DNA from: Candidatus Roseilinea mizusawaensis
Lineage (GTDB): Bacteria > Chloroflexota > Anaerolineae > J036 > Brachytrichaceae
Direction of reading: 5' to 3'
Length of the DNA: 64,000 nucleotides
Assembly: GCA_016841965.1 (NCBI GenBank)
Contig: JAEANN010000024.1
Location: forward strand, 124,001-188,000
In this document: positions 25,455 through 34,627 of the stretch, piece by piece
Layout of the letters: the number at the start of each line of letters is the position of its first letter
How positions within the stretch are numbered: position 1 is the stretch's first letter
Notes under the pieces: model-generated
The model's input: only the letters and a program-made list of their open reading frames with translations
Told to the model about the DNA's origin: nothing
The model's database searches: none
Position numbers and translations under genes: made by a program

Positions 25455-26589
25455 AGGGCTTCATTCCGAAGGTGGCTTCTTTCAGGTCGAGATAGTACAG
25501 GTAGTCGTCGGGATCGACGTTGGGCGGGCAGCGATGGTCGCAGAAAGGGATGTAGCCGCCGCGCTCGACGAGCGGGATGAGCGTCTTCATGTAGGCGTCG
25601 ATTGCTGCGCGCCCCTTGCCCAGTTCGATCTTGTCGAAGCCGCCCATGATGCGCAGGTCTTTGCCGTATTGTTTGAGCAATTCGCCGGGGTGGGCGCAGC
25701 CGTTGACCTCGAAGGGGAACAGGCAGTTGACGCCGCCCGCCATCATGGCCGGCAGGATGGGCCGCACATCGCCGTCGCAGTCGATCCACCACAAATCGAT
25801 GCCGTGCGCGATCAGCTTGTTGTGGATGCGCTTGTAGCGTGGCGTGATGACATTGCGGAAGAAGCGCGGCGAGACGATCGGGCCGTTCTTGAAGCAGATA
25901 TCTTCCCAGCCGGCGGCAAACTCAAAGTCGAAGTGCGGCAGGATTTGATCCAGCGCATCCTCGACCAGCAGGCAGGCTGTTTCGACCATGTCTTCCACCA
26001 TCTCCGGGTAATCGCTGATGGCGTAGGCTAGGCCCTCGAAGGTGAGCATGTCGCGGATCTTGCCGATCATCGAGCCGCACCAGATGCCAAGCGGGTAGTC
26101 GCGGTTGGCAGGGTGCTGCGCTTTCAGGGCCGCGATGTCCACGATGCGGGCCGGGTCGTCGCGCCGGAAACGCTCCGCTTTCACTCTGGCCCAGTCATCT
26201 GGTGTGACGATGGATGACTTGATGTAGTGTGGGATGGTGTCGTGGCCATCCTTGGGCACCTCGGCCAGCAGGCCGTCGGCGTTCATGATGATTTTGGTGG
26301 TCTCGCGCTCTTCGACCAGCGTGTTTTCAAAGGTTGGATTCAGCCAGATGTTGCCGCTGATGGTCGCGGTGCGGTCGAAGTTGAAAAAGATGTCCGCCTC
26401 GGCGTTGTTGGTGATGCCATTCTCATAGAAGATCGGCCATTCTTTGAAGTTCTCGTCCCAGTAGCCAAACTCCATATTGAAGCAGCGGTCGATGGGGGCA
26501 TAGTGCATTTGGCGGACGAATCGCTCGCGGTCGGTGAGTGTGCCCTTCCATTTGGGCCGGCACGGCGTGATGGTCTTGGGTGTGGTCAT
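25453..26589 (-). CDS. URO-D superfamily protein (methyltransferase-like)
   Basis: 378-residue protein of the uroporphyrinogen decarboxylase/corrinoid methyltransferase superfamily. It begins LTDRERFVRQMHYAPIDRCFNMEFGYWDE, the usual RERxxxxxxxxxxDR start, and contains GSMIGKIRDMLTFEGLAYAISDYPEMVEDMVE, WEDICFKNGPIVSPRFFRNVITPRYKRI and IMGGFDKIELGKGRAAIDAY. True heme-pathway residues (N-terminal RxWxMRQAGR) are absent, so it is not HemE. Such proteins often sit inside carbohydrate or aromatic methyl-group loci; the role here is unknown. Lies between two dead glycosidase genes yet is intact. Confidence 0.82.
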   Translation of the reverse strand: MTTPKTITPCRPKWKGTLTDRERFVRQMHYAPIDRCFNMEFGYWDENFKEWPIFYENGITNNAEADIFFNFDRTATISGNIWLNPTFENTLVEERETTKIIMNADGLLAEVPKDGHDTIPHYIKSSIVTPDDWARVKAERFRRDDPARIVDIAALKAQHPANRDYPLGIWCGSMIGKIRDMLTFEGLAYAISDYPEMVEDMVETACLLVEDALDQILPHFDFEFAAGWEDICFKNGPIVSPRFFRNVITPRYKRIHNKLIAHGIDLWWIDCDGDVRPILPAMMAGGVNCLFPFEVNGCAHPGELLKQYGKDLRIMGGFDKIELGKGRAAIDAYMKTLIPLVERGGYIPFCDHRCPPNVDPDDYLYYLDLKEATFGMKP

Positions 26590-26619
26590 GGTTTACCTGT
26601 GGATATGTGGCGCGCAATT

Positions 26620-27379
26620 TTGTGGACAGGCAAGCAGGTAGGCTGGCTTGTCTGCCATAGTGTAAGACAGACCGGCAGAATCGGGTATGCTGGATGCGCC
26701 ATGAAAACACTTCCACTGTGCCCAGGTAGCGCACGCCCAGTACATCCTCTAACAGAAGGGGAGCGCCGGCACGGTCGAGCGACGATGGGCCGCTGGCATA
26801 TAGCGCGCCGCCGCCGGCCACATAGCGCCGGAACACCTCGGCCTGATCGAGCGTGAACTACAGCGCGTTTGGTAGCGCGACGGCAATGCCTCGGCGCGAA
26901 TCTCTTCCATCGGCTTCATCGTGACATGATCGGTGAAAAGCCGGGTGCGCGAGACGTAAAACTCGAAGGGCTTGCTGCAGGTGATGCCGTCGTACACTTT
27001 GCAGGCCGGAGAGTGCTGAGCCGGCCCGCTGTAGAAGTCGCCACCCACGTAGTCGCAGGCGTCGGTCATCTCCAGATATTTCCGGCCAGAAGGTCATGTC
27101 GAAGAACATACCGTCGATGTGGTAGCCTGCGACGATCTCGCGCACACAGGCCAGCACATAGTCGCGGTAAGGTGAGTTGGGTCAGCAGGCCGATGCGCGT
27201 GTCCGACAAGCACAGGCCCACGTGCGAGTGGGTGTACTGCAAATGGGATTGCGCGCCGCAGGCGATGGCCCCGACGATTGCGTCGCGTCGAAGTTGGACA
27301 GCAACGCCGGGTGCTAGTCTGGGATGTGAATATCGACCGAGTAGTGACGATAGACCTGCGCCGGCCATTGGTCGGTCAT
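26620..27379 (-). pseudogene. Decayed GHL6-like glycoside hydrolase gene
   Basis: Pieces of one protein are scattered over three frames in the right order. From ATG 27379: MTDQWPAQVYRHYSVDIHIPD then a stop; next (other frame) VGAIACGAQSHLQYTHSHVGLC; then RDYVLACVREIVAGYHIDGMFFDMTFWP; then MTDACDYVGGDFYSGPAQHSPACKVYDG...TRLFTDHVTMKPMEEIRAEAL; finally LDQAEVFRRYVAGGGALYASGPSSLDRAGAPLLLEDVLGVRYLG. The HxDFH/DGxFFDMTFWP/TMKPxExxRAEA pattern is that of hypothetical glycosyl hydrolase 6 with a trimerisation domain. At least three frameshifts, internal losses and a missing C-terminus show it is dead. Confidence 0.75.
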
Positions 27380-27409
27380 AGCCTGTGGACTCTTGTGGCT
27401 GGCGACGTT

Positions 27410-28330
27410 CTATCGCCCGGCATAATACACCCAGCGGTTTGAGCTTTTGAACACCAGCAAAGATACCGCCAGAATGATGACGAAAAGGATCCATGCCTGT
27501 GCTGAGGCATAACCCATTTTGAAGAACTCGAAGGCGTTTTGATACAGATAAAGCGCGTAAAAGAGTGTCGAGTCAGCCGGCCCGCCGCTTGTCATCACGT
27601 AGGCCTGGCTGAAGACCTGGAATGAGCCGATCAACCCAATCACCAGGTTGAAGAACACCACAGAGCTGATCATGGGAATCTGGATACGCCACACTTTCTG
27701 CCAGGCAGATGCGCCGTCCAGTTCCGCAGCTTCCATCAGCTCCTTGGGGATATCTTGCAATGCCGCCAGGAAAATGACAATTGCGTTTCCCACCGACCAC
27801 AAGCTCATCAGGATCAGCGACGGTTTGGACCACTGTGGGCTGGTCAGCCATGGAATCGGCGTTGCACCGACTGCGTTGAGAATGAAATTGAAGATCCCGT
27901 ATTGCGGGTTAAACAGCCAGAGCCAGATGATGGCAGAAGCCACCGTTGGCACCACCACCGGAACATAGAATACCGTCCGGTAGAACGACAGAAAGCGCAC
28001 ATTCATGTTTAGCAGCATTGCCAGAGAAAGTGCCACAATGCCGCCAATCAGATTCGAGAAGAAGGTGTAATACAGCGTATTGCCCAGCGAGACACGGAAG
28101 AGCTGGTCGTCGGTGAGCAACTGGACATAGTTGTCCAAGCCGGTCCAGCGCGGCGCCTGAAGGACGCTGTATGTGGTCAGGCTGAAGTAGAACGATGCCA
28201 GAATCGGCAGCACCCCAAACGCCACAAAGCCGATCAGCCAGGGCGAGATGAAGGCCAGGCCTTTGAGTGTCTTTTTGATTTCCTTGCTGCGCCGCGAATG
28301 GAACTTCAGAGGCTGATTGACTGCTTGCAT
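27410..28330 (-). CDS. Sugar ABC transporter permease, MalF type
   Basis: 306 residues, six membrane helices, starting with the cytoplasmic basic stretch RRSKEIKKTLKGLAFISPWLIGFVAFGVLPILASFYFSLT. The EAA loop that contacts the ATPase is MEAAELDGASAWQKVWRIQIPMI (Glu-Ala-Ala...Gly...P). Forms the membrane channel with the next permease. Third gene of the minus-strand set (binding protein - MalG type - MalF type). No ATPase gene is present, so it must share one encoded elsewhere (MsmX/UgpC-like sharing is common). Confidence 0.93.
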   Translation of the reverse strand: MQAVNQPLKFHSRRSKEIKKTLKGLAFISPWLIGFVAFGVLPILASFYFSLTTYSVLQAPRWTGLDNYVQLLTDDQLFRVSLGNTLYYTFFSNLIGGIVALSLAMLLNMNVRFLSFYRTVFYVPVVVPTVASAIIWLWLFNPQYGIFNFILNAVGATPIPWLTSPQWSKPSLILMSLWSVGNAIVIFLAALQDIPKELMEAAELDGASAWQKVWRIQIPMISSVVFFNLVIGLIGSFQVFSQAYVMTSGGPADSTLFYALYLYQNAFEFFKMGYASAQAWILFVIILAVSLLVFKSSNRWVYYAGR

Positions 28331-28390
28331 CTGTTTCCTCGTAGCTTGTAAGCAGGCTGTTGCGCCTGAAGGCGCACAGTCCGCAACCTG

Positions 28391-29311
28391 TCATCCTTTC
28401 ATCCCGGTGAAGGTGATGCCCTGGATAAACGTCTTCTGGGCAAAAAAGAAAAGGATGATGACCGGCACGACAAAGAGCGATGTTGCGGCCATGATGAGCG
28501 AGAAGCGGCTAAGACCATAGGCGCTGCGCATGGTCGCCAGTCCGAGCGAGATGGTAAACAGCTCTTTGTCATTTAGATAGATCAGCGGCGTCAGAAATTC
28601 GTTCCAGCTACTCAAGAACTGGAACAGGGTCACTACCATCAACGCTGGCCGCGCCAACGGCAGAATCACACTCCACAAGACGCGCAAGTCCGAGCAGCCG
28701 TCCATCACTGCTGCGTCAGACAGATCTTTTGGGATACCCAGGAAGAACTGGCGCAATAGAAAGATGAAAAAGGCATTGCCGAAGAAGTGCGGGATGATCA
28801 ACGGGTTGAATGTATTGACCCAGCCAAAGCTGTTGAACAACACGTACAACGGAACCATTGTCACCTGATAGGGCAGCATCAGAGTGCTGAGGACCAGGAT
28901 GAACAGTACGTCGCGCCCTTTCCATTCCAACCGCGAGAAGCCATATGCCGCGAGCGTGCAGGATAGCAGAGTGCCAACCACCGATGTGAAAGAGACCCAC
29001 AGGCTATTTCTGACGTAAGTCCCGAACGGGACAAAGTTGAACGCATCGGGGAAGTTTTGCCAGATGGGTGTTGCCGGCAGCAGGGTGGGTGGGTAACGCA
29101 GTACCTCGGGATCTGTCTTGAGTGCTGTTGTAAGCATCCACACCAGTGGAAGGACGAAGAACACGCCAAAGAAGATCAGCACAGCGTGTTTGGATAGAGT
29201 GGTCAACCAGCGTTTGGCGATAGCTGATCGGGAATGCAATGTCTGTTTGCGTGTCTGGGATGGCGCTCCTCTTCCGAGGTGTCCGGCAGAGTTCAGCGGG
29301 CTACTGACCAT
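28391..29311 (-). CDS. Sugar ABC transporter permease, MalG type
   Basis: 306 residues from the ATG at 29311 (AAGGAGATAT just upstream; the GTG at 29314 is possible). A 35-residue soluble N-terminus, then six helices starting AVLIFFGVFFVLPLVWMLTTALK. The EAA loop is SDAAVMDGCSDLRVLWSVILPLARPALM. The end, FFFAQKTFIQGITFTGMKG, is typical of MalG-type permeases. A bulged stem (CTG-TGCGCC/GGCGCA-CAG at about 28357-28379) lies in the 60-base gap before the MalF-type gene. Confidence 0.93.
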   Translation of the reverse strand: MVSSPLNSAGHLGRGAPSQTRKQTLHSRSAIAKRWLTTLSKHAVLIFFGVFFVLPLVWMLTTALKTDPEVLRYPPTLLPATPIWQNFPDAFNFVPFGTYVRNSLWVSFTSVVGTLLSCTLAAYGFSRLEWKGRDVLFILVLSTLMLPYQVTMVPLYVLFNSFGWVNTFNPLIIPHFFGNAFFIFLLRQFFLGIPKDLSDAAVMDGCSDLRVLWSVILPLARPALMVVTLFQFLSSWNEFLTPLIYLNDKELFTISLGLATMRSAYGLSRFSLIMAATSLFVVPVIILFFFAQKTFIQGITFTGMKG

Positions 29312-29399
29312 CACATATCTCCTTCTGGTCGGCTTGACAAGCGCGTTCTAGCGCTCCTGGCTGAAACACAGCTATTGTATTGCCGGCCAGATCATTATG

Positions 29400-29429
29400 C
29401 GAACGGGTTCCCACAAGGGAACCCGTTCG
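29400..29429 (-). terminator. 13-base-pair hairpin between binding protein and permease genes
   Basis: Perfect inverted repeat with arms GAACGGGTTCCC/GGGAACCCGTTC (plus a closing C-G pair) and a four-base loop, 40 bases after the binding-protein stop. No T-run on the minus strand. Probably a 3'-stabiliser or partial terminator that gives more binding protein than permease. Confidence 0.7.
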
Positions 29430-29468
29430 TTGCGTTGCGCATCGAGCAAGCCGATCAGGCTTATGCGC

Positions 29469-30863
29469 CTAACCCTGCTTCTTGTAGAAGTCGTCCAGTT
29501 CCTTCTGCACTTCTTCCACCACCTGGTTCATCGCCGCTTCCGGCTCCTGTTCGAGCAGGCGGATGCGGTCGCGGGCAGCGTTAAGTCGCGTGCTGTAGAA
29601 GGTGCCCACCGGCATCTTGGGCGGCAGCAGCACACGATCACCCTTCAAGAACAAGTTGATCATCTCCTGGAAGCCAGGATAGTCGGCCACCAGTTTCTTG
29701 AATGGCTCGAAGTCCAGGATCTTGGTGGTGACCGGCACATTGATGGGCCGGTTGCCCCAGGTCAACACGGTGAAGTAATCCTCGAGGGTGCTGCCCAGGC
29801 CGCCTGTGTACTTGACGAACTTCCACGCCGCATCGGGGTGTTTGGTTCCAACAGGCACGACTGTGAAGTCGCCGTAACTGTAGGTGGCGACGCCCGTCAT
29901 GCCGGCAGGATTGGGAGCCGGGATGATGCCAAACTCGAATCCTTGGTCCGTGGCGTACTTGCGGAAGTCGCCCAATTTCCAGGCGCCGCCGATTTCGTGG
30001 ATGGCGATGCGTCCAGACAGGAAGGGATCGAGTGTGCCCGCGCGCTCGCTGGCCAGGCCCTGCTGGAACGCTGTCACTTTTGTTACATCGTACTTCTTTG
30101 AGTACGAGGCCATCCACTTGAACATGTCGATCATCTTCGGGTCATTGGCTGTGACCTTGCGATTGGCTTCGTCGTACAGTTTGGCGTCCCATACCGCTGC
30201 CCACATCCAGTGGTAGGATGGCATGTGCCCCATGCGTGTGATCTGATTGCCTTCCTGCTGGGTCAGCTTTTCGGCCATGGCGTCCAGCTCATCGATGCTG
30301 GTGGGAGGCTTTTCGGGGTCGAGGCCGACCTCGGCGAAGGCGCGCTTGTTCCAGCCGATGCACGACGTCTGCTGCCAGTAAGACAGGCCCCATACCTTGC
30401 CGTTGTAAGTGCCCATGTCTAGCACAGCCGGATGGAACCAGTCCTTGGCCGCTGTGAGGTCGGCGTCATTCATTTCAACCAGCGCCTTTTGCTCGACTAG
30501 GCTGGGGATGTTGATTGCCGAATAGATCGTGATCATGTCCGGCGGGCTCCCGGCGGCAACAGAACTGAGCAGTTTGGTGATCAGTTCGCCGCCGGGGATC
30601 ACGGTTTGGCTGGCTTCGATGCCGGGGTTCTTGGCGTTGAAGCCGTTGCATACCGCCTGAGTCATCTCTTCCCACTGCTCTGTCCAACTGTGCCAGTAGG
30701 TCAGTTTGATGGTTTCGGCTTGCGCTTGCGAGGCCGGCGCTGCCTGAGGTTGCTCGCCGGCCGGCGCGGCTGCCCGTGGCGCGCACGCGGCCAGCGCCGC
30801 GCCGGCACCGCTCAGTGCGGCGACTTTCAAGAAGTTGCGACGAGACAAATTCCTGATACTCAT
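29469..30863 (-). CDS. Sugar ABC transporter substrate-binding lipoprotein
   Basis: 464-residue family 1 extracellular solute-binding protein. MSIRNLSRRNFLKVAALSGAGAALAAC combines a twin-arginine motif (SRRNFLK) with a lipobox (LAAC), so it is probably Tat-exported and lipid-anchored at Cys27. A Pro/Ala/Gln linker leads to IKLTYWHSWTEQWEEM...FNAKNPGIEASQTVIPGGELITKLLSSVAAGSPPDMI, the first lobe. The Trp-rich WGLSYWQQTSCIGWNKRAF suits carbohydrate binding. First gene of the transporter set; the regulator is divergent. Confidence 0.93.
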   Translation of the reverse strand: MSIRNLSRRNFLKVAALSGAGAALAACAPRAAAPAGEQPQAAPASQAQAETIKLTYWHSWTEQWEEMTQAVCNGFNAKNPGIEASQTVIPGGELITKLLSSVAAGSPPDMITIYSAINIPSLVEQKALVEMNDADLTAAKDWFHPAVLDMGTYNGKVWGLSYWQQTSCIGWNKRAFAEVGLDPEKPPTSIDELDAMAEKLTQQEGNQITRMGHMPSYHWMWAAVWDAKLYDEANRKVTANDPKMIDMFKWMASYSKKYDVTKVTAFQQGLASERAGTLDPFLSGRIAIHEIGGAWKLGDFRKYATDQGFEFGIIPAPNPAGMTGVATYSYGDFTVVPVGTKHPDAAWKFVKYTGGLGSTLEDYFTVLTWGNRPINVPVTTKILDFEPFKKLVADYPGFQEMINLFLKGDRVLLPPKMPVGTFYSTRLNAARDRIRLLEQEPEAAMNQVVEEVQKELDDFYKKQG

Positions 30864-30897
30864 GGGTTCTCCTGGTAAGTTAGATCAATCAGATCAA

Positions 30898-30908
30898 ATC
30901 AAATTGAT
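30898..30908. promoter_or_regulatory. Candidate operator upstream of the binding protein
   Basis: ATCAAATTGAT, an 11-base odd palindrome, preceded by repeats of GATCAA/AATCA (30883-30897), 35-45 bases before the binding-protein start. A position where a regulator such as the divergent AraC protein could bind; no proof. Confidence 0.3.
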
Positions 30909-30984
30909 GAACGGGCCATAGTCGATCACTGTTGTGATCTCAGTTTGTCCTTGCGTATACGGTTCAGTCCAAGTTAGCTTCTAC

Positions 30985-31023
30985 CTCCTCACTCTTAACT
31001 CCTCACTCTTAACTCCTCACTCT
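30985..31023. repeat. Heptanucleotide-type array in the regulatory region
   Basis: Two perfect copies of the 14-mer CTCCTCACTCTTAA and an 11-base third copy; read as 7-mers it alternates ACTCCTC and ACTCTTA, the same ACTCnnn family as the arrays at 10625 and 48621. Confidence 0.85.
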
Positions 31024-31281
31024 CTATTCCTTCTCGTTTGCTTCTCCTTGGCTTGCACCGAGTATGTATCGCGCAAGCTGGATGGTTTGCGTCGCTATCA
31101 ACTCGCTGCAAGTTCCAATTCCAATGGCAAGAGGATAGCCATACCGCATTGGCGCGTCAAGAAAATTTCGCTTTTCGGTGTGTCAAAAACGACCCTGTAG
31201 ATTTGCTCACATGGTATCCTCATCAATAGAGACTGCGCGCAGGGCGCTGTGAGGATTCTGCAAAGCCTTCAGGTGTAACTT

Positions 31282-32133
31282 ATGGCATTCGCTCAACAAA
31301 TCGTCACGAGTGACATGGGTGAATATTTGATCTACTTCAAGGCTGCTCATCCCCAGGGTTGGTGGATGGAACCGCATCGTCACTCGCAGCATGAAATTTC
31401 TTTGGTGCGTCAAGGGTCGTGTCAGATGATGTTTGACAGTGCCAGCCGGCGGCTGCATCGCGGAGATGTCTTCTTCATCAGCGGCGGTGTGCCCCACGAT
31501 TTCATCGCTGATGCGCCCGGCGGTGTCGAGTTTGCCGTGATTCACTTCCGCAATCTGGACGATGATCTCAGGGCGCTTTTTTCTAACAATGGGGGCATTT
31601 ATTTTTTTCGCCTGAGCGAGCTGGATCAGAGCCGGTTTGTCGATCTGTGCTATCAGCTTCAGCGCGAGTCAGTGGGTGGGCAACCCTATTCCGATCTGCA
31701 ATTACGCGCCCTGATCCAGCAGGTGATTGTCATCCTGCTGCGTAGCAAGGAGGCGCGTCTGTCGGCCAGACTGACTGCTCAGCAGCATCGCACTGTAGAG
31801 GCGGCGCTTGTATGGATGCAAGAGCACGTCAATGACGAAGACTTGCGCATTAGCGCTGTGGCGGCGCGCGTCGGAATCTCGGCGCCGTATTTCCGGCGCA
31901 TCTTCGAGCGCTATACCGGCTTAAGTCCCAAGCGCTACCTGTTGATGCTCAGGCTTCAATACAGCAAGTATCTGTTGCTGCACAGCGAACGCACTGTGAG
32001 TGATGTGGCGCACGCCACCGGGTTTGGCACGTTGCAGCAGTTCTGCAAAGCCTTCCGCAAGGCCACCGGCCTGACGCCGGGCGACTGGCGCAACGCGCAC
32101 CTGATCCCCCCGTTTGGCCAGAGGCCGGATTGA
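31282..32133 (+). CDS. AraC-family transcriptional regulator
   Basis: 283 residues. N-terminal cupin sensor with MEPHRHSQHEISLVRQGSCQMMFDSASRRLHRGDVFFISGGVPHDF. C-terminal double helix-turn-helix: MQEHVNDEDLRISAVAARVGISAPYFRRIFERYTGLSPKRYLLMLRL then SERTVSDVAHATGFGTLQQFCKAFRKATGLTPGDWR, the AraC signature. Divergent from the sugar transporter set, so the most likely activator of those genes in response to their sugar. Confidence 0.92.
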   Translation: MAFAQQIVTSDMGEYLIYFKAAHPQGWWMEPHRHSQHEISLVRQGSCQMMFDSASRRLHRGDVFFISGGVPHDFIADAPGGVEFAVIHFRNLDDDLRALFSNNGGIYFFRLSELDQSRFVDLCYQLQRESVGGQPYSDLQLRALIQQVIVILLRSKEARLSARLTAQQHRTVEAALVWMQEHVNDEDLRISAVAARVGISAPYFRRIFERYTGLSPKRYLLMLRLQYSKYLLLHSERTVSDVAHATGFGTLQQFCKAFRKATGLTPGDWRNAHLIPPFGQRPD

Positions 32134-32254
32134 TCTGTTGACTTTGTTACCTGGCGCTAGACCAAGTGTCTGATGGAAAAGCCGAGCTGACTGGGAAGAC
32201 ATGTGGCGGCCCTCTGATCCCAATGACTCGGCCCGCTATTCCTCGGACCGGCGC

Positions 32255-34093
32255 TCACAAATTCCAGAATAGCGCCATGCCGAGGACGAGCGCAACGAAA
32301 CCGATAACCGTCAGAGGCCAGCCTGCGCGGAAGAAGTCGCTGAAGCGGTAGTTGCCCGGCCCGATCATCAGCATGTTTACCGGATGCGCAATCGGCGTAA
32401 GGAATGACGCCGAGCAGCCAATGGCCGCCGCGACAGCGATTGCCTGCGGGTTGGTATGCATATTCAGGGCAGTGCTGATAACAACAGGGCCGGTCACCAA
32501 CACTGTAACCTGGCCGCCCATGATTTGGGTCAGCGCCGCGGTCAGCAGATAAGCGCCGGCAGCGAGGCCCAGTGGACCGAAGGGTTGAGCCAGGTTGACG
32601 ATGGCTGCGCCGATGAGCTGCGCCAGCCCCGTCTGTGTCATGGCGATGCTGACTGAATACATGCCGGCAACCAGGAAAATGGCGCGCCACTCCATGCTTT
32701 GGTATGCATCATCGATGCTCAGCAATCCTGTGACCACAATGACGATGGCGCCTATCAGGGTTGCCAGATAGGTGGGAAAGCCCACAATGGACGCACCGAT
32801 CACGCCGGCCAGAATGGCGCTTGCCGCTATGGCGCGCGACTTCTGGATTGGTTGATCGCTTGTGTCGGGTTCGAGCACGATAAACTCGCGGTTGTGGCGC
32901 AACGCTTTGAGGCGGTCGGGTGGGCCAACCATCAATAGCGAATCCCCTGGCATGAGTTTGAACCTGCCCACGTCGGTGCGGTAACTGCGCTGGCCTCGCA
33001 ACAGCGCCACAGCCGTGAACCCATGCTTTCTGCGAAAGTCCAAGTCGCGCAGGGTCTGACCTTCTGCCTGTGAATGAGGGGCCAGAATCACCTCAACCAG
33101 GGAGACGCCGCGTGTGGTGATGTGCGTGTCGTGCTCTTCGCGGTTGATTTGGACTCCTTCGTCAACCAACTGAGCCACGCGATCTGCTCGGCCCACAGCC
33201 AGCAGAACGTCGCCGGCCAGAATTTGCTGGTTCGGCCCCGGCGCAAAGATGGCGTGCCGGCCACGCCAGATGGCCACAACGGCCAACCCCAGTTGCTCTC
33301 CGATCTTTGTTTGCTCGACCGTCTGGCCTGCCAGCCTGGACATGTTCCCAACCTGCACTTCCCATAGCCTCTCTCCTAATTGATAGGAGTCCTCCATTTC
33401 ACTGCCCGTGTGTCTGACAACCAGATGTTCCAGAGAAGGCTCGCGATCTGGCAGCAGTCGTTTGCCAGCCCATGCCAGAAAGACAATGCCTGCTACTGCA
33501 ATCAGTCCTCCAGTGGGTGTGAAGTCCAGAATGTGGAGCGGCGCCTGTGGCGGGTGGGCAGTCAGCAGCAGATTGCTGACGATAATGTTGGCTGTTGTGA
33601 AATAGGTGGCTGACCCGCCCAGCAAACTGCCGTATGCGACTGGAATGAGCAGCTTGCTCGGCTTGATGCCGGCGCGATGCGCTGCGCCGATTGCGCTGGG
33701 CAGCAGGAGTGCGCCGGCCGCCAGGTTATTCATGACGAGCGACATGAGCGCGGTTGTCAATGTAAACAGGAAAATGAGGCGCGCCTCGGAGTTGCCCCCG
33801 ATAGCCAGCAAGCGCTTGGCAATCACTCTCGCTATGCCTGTTCTCTCAAGGCAGCGTGTGATGAGAAACAAGCTAAACAGCGTCACCACAACCGGCTGGC
33901 CCAGACCGGAGATGGCCTTCACTGCGTCAGCCGGCGTGTTGGGCTGTCCCAGGACACCCAGGCCCACATATTGCGCAATCCCCAGTCCCGCGGCGATAAT
34001 CAAAGCGCCAATATCCGCGCGCAACCGATTGACGGTCATGAATATCAGCGGAATGGTGATGATTCCGGCAACGATAACTTGAGGCGCAGTCAT
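32255..34093 (-). CDS. SLC13/DASS-family transporter with TrkA-C domains
   Basis: 612 residues from MTAPQVIVAGIITIPL (ATG 34093). Two halves of about five helices each flank two soluble TrkA-C-like domains: GERLWEVQVGNMSRLAGQTVEQTKIGEQLGLAVVAIWRG...ILAGDVLLAVGRADRV and VSLVEVILAPHSQAEGQTLRDLDFRRKHGFTAVALLRG...LMPGDSLLMVGPPDRL. The SNT-like signature appears as SLVMNNLAAGALLLPSAIG and in the second half as CSASFLTPIAHPVNMLM. Such proteins carry dicarboxylates, sulfate or other anions; substrate not readable. The frame is open upstream to 34219 but that part is unlike the family. Confidence 0.88.
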   Translation of the reverse strand: MTAPQVIVAGIITIPLIFMTVNRLRADIGALIIAAGLGIAQYVGLGVLGQPNTPADAVKAISGLGQPVVVTLFSLFLITRCLERTGIARVIAKRLLAIGGNSEARLIFLFTLTTALMSLVMNNLAAGALLLPSAIGAAHRAGIKPSKLLIPVAYGSLLGGSATYFTTANIIVSNLLLTAHPPQAPLHILDFTPTGGLIAVAGIVFLAWAGKRLLPDREPSLEHLVVRHTGSEMEDSYQLGERLWEVQVGNMSRLAGQTVEQTKIGEQLGLAVVAIWRGRHAIFAPGPNQQILAGDVLLAVGRADRVAQLVDEGVQINREEHDTHITTRGVSLVEVILAPHSQAEGQTLRDLDFRRKHGFTAVALLRGQRSYRTDVGRFKLMPGDSLLMVGPPDRLKALRHNREFIVLEPDTSDQPIQKSRAIAASAILAGVIGASIVGFPTYLATLIGAIVIVVTGLLSIDDAYQSMEWRAIFLVAGMYSVSIAMTQTGLAQLIGAAIVNLAQPFGPLGLAAGAYLLTAALTQIMGGQVTVLVTGPVVISTALNMHTNPQAIAVAAAIGCSASFLTPIAHPVNMLMIGPGNYRFSDFFRAGWPLTVIGFVALVLGMALFWNL

Positions 34094-34237
34094 GTAACGT
34101 TCTCTTGAATCGTAACAACAAAGATGGCACGGAGTGTAGCAGACGCGCCCTGTGGCTACCGCAGTCGATCTGGATGCCACCTTTCCGGCCGAACCCCATC
34201 TAATCGCTTTGAACTTCAAAACTCACAGGTGACATAC

Positions 34238-34627
34238 ATGGAAATGATCGTTGACTTCCCCGGCGGTGCGCGCGTGGACGCTCACTTTGGCGGCTTCACT
34301 GTGCCCACCGATCAGCCCCCGCCGGCCGGCGCCAATTCTGCACCTTCGCCGTTCGCCACGTTTCTGGCCTCCATCGGCACGTGCGCCGGCATCTATGTGC
34401 TTGGCTTCTGTCAGCAACGCGGCCTGGACACCGCCGGCATCCGCATCGTTCAGCGCACGCAGGCCGATCCGGCCACCGGCATGGTCACACACATCACGCT
34501 CGATATCGAAGTGCCGCCTGACTTCCCGGACAAGTACAAGCCGGCCCTCATCAAGGCTGCTGACCAGTGCAAGGTCAAGAAGCACCTCGAACATCCGCCC
34601 ACGTTCGAGGTAAAAGTTGTGTCGTAG
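34238..34627 (+). CDS. OsmC-like protein
   Basis: 129 residues from the ATG at 34238 (AGGTGA six bases upstream). OsmC/Ohr fold with a typical first part FPGGARVDAHFGGFTVPTDQPP...APSPFATFLASIGTCAGIYVLGFCQQRGLD; Cys47 region (GTCAGIYV) and Cys57 (GFCQQ) correspond to the reactive cysteines. KAADQCKVKKHLEHPP near the end has a third Cys. Role may be peroxide detoxification or, as in YhfA/YeaE-like relatives, redox-related. The gene end lies against a truncated gene on the other strand. Confidence 0.88.
   Translation: MEMIVDFPGGARVDAHFGGFTVPTDQPPPAGANSAPSPFATFLASIGTCAGIYVLGFCQQRGLDTAGIRIVQRTQADPATGMVTHITLDIEVPPDFPDKYKPALIKAADQCKVKKHLEHPPTFEVKVVS

Larger units (their letters stand above)
30864..31281. 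other. Divergent regulatory region of the first sugar transporter
   Basis: 418 bases without a supportable gene between the binding protein (minus) and the AraC-type regulator (plus). It holds the GATCAA-rich segment and palindrome near 30883-30908, a heptanucleotide array at 30985-31023, and otherwise nothing recognisable. Small open frames here look random. Confidence 0.7.

Noticed and set aside
25453..26589. HemE (true uroporphyrinogen decarboxylase)
   Set aside because: The N-terminal RQAGR-type catalytic motif is absent; only the superfamily fold is supported.
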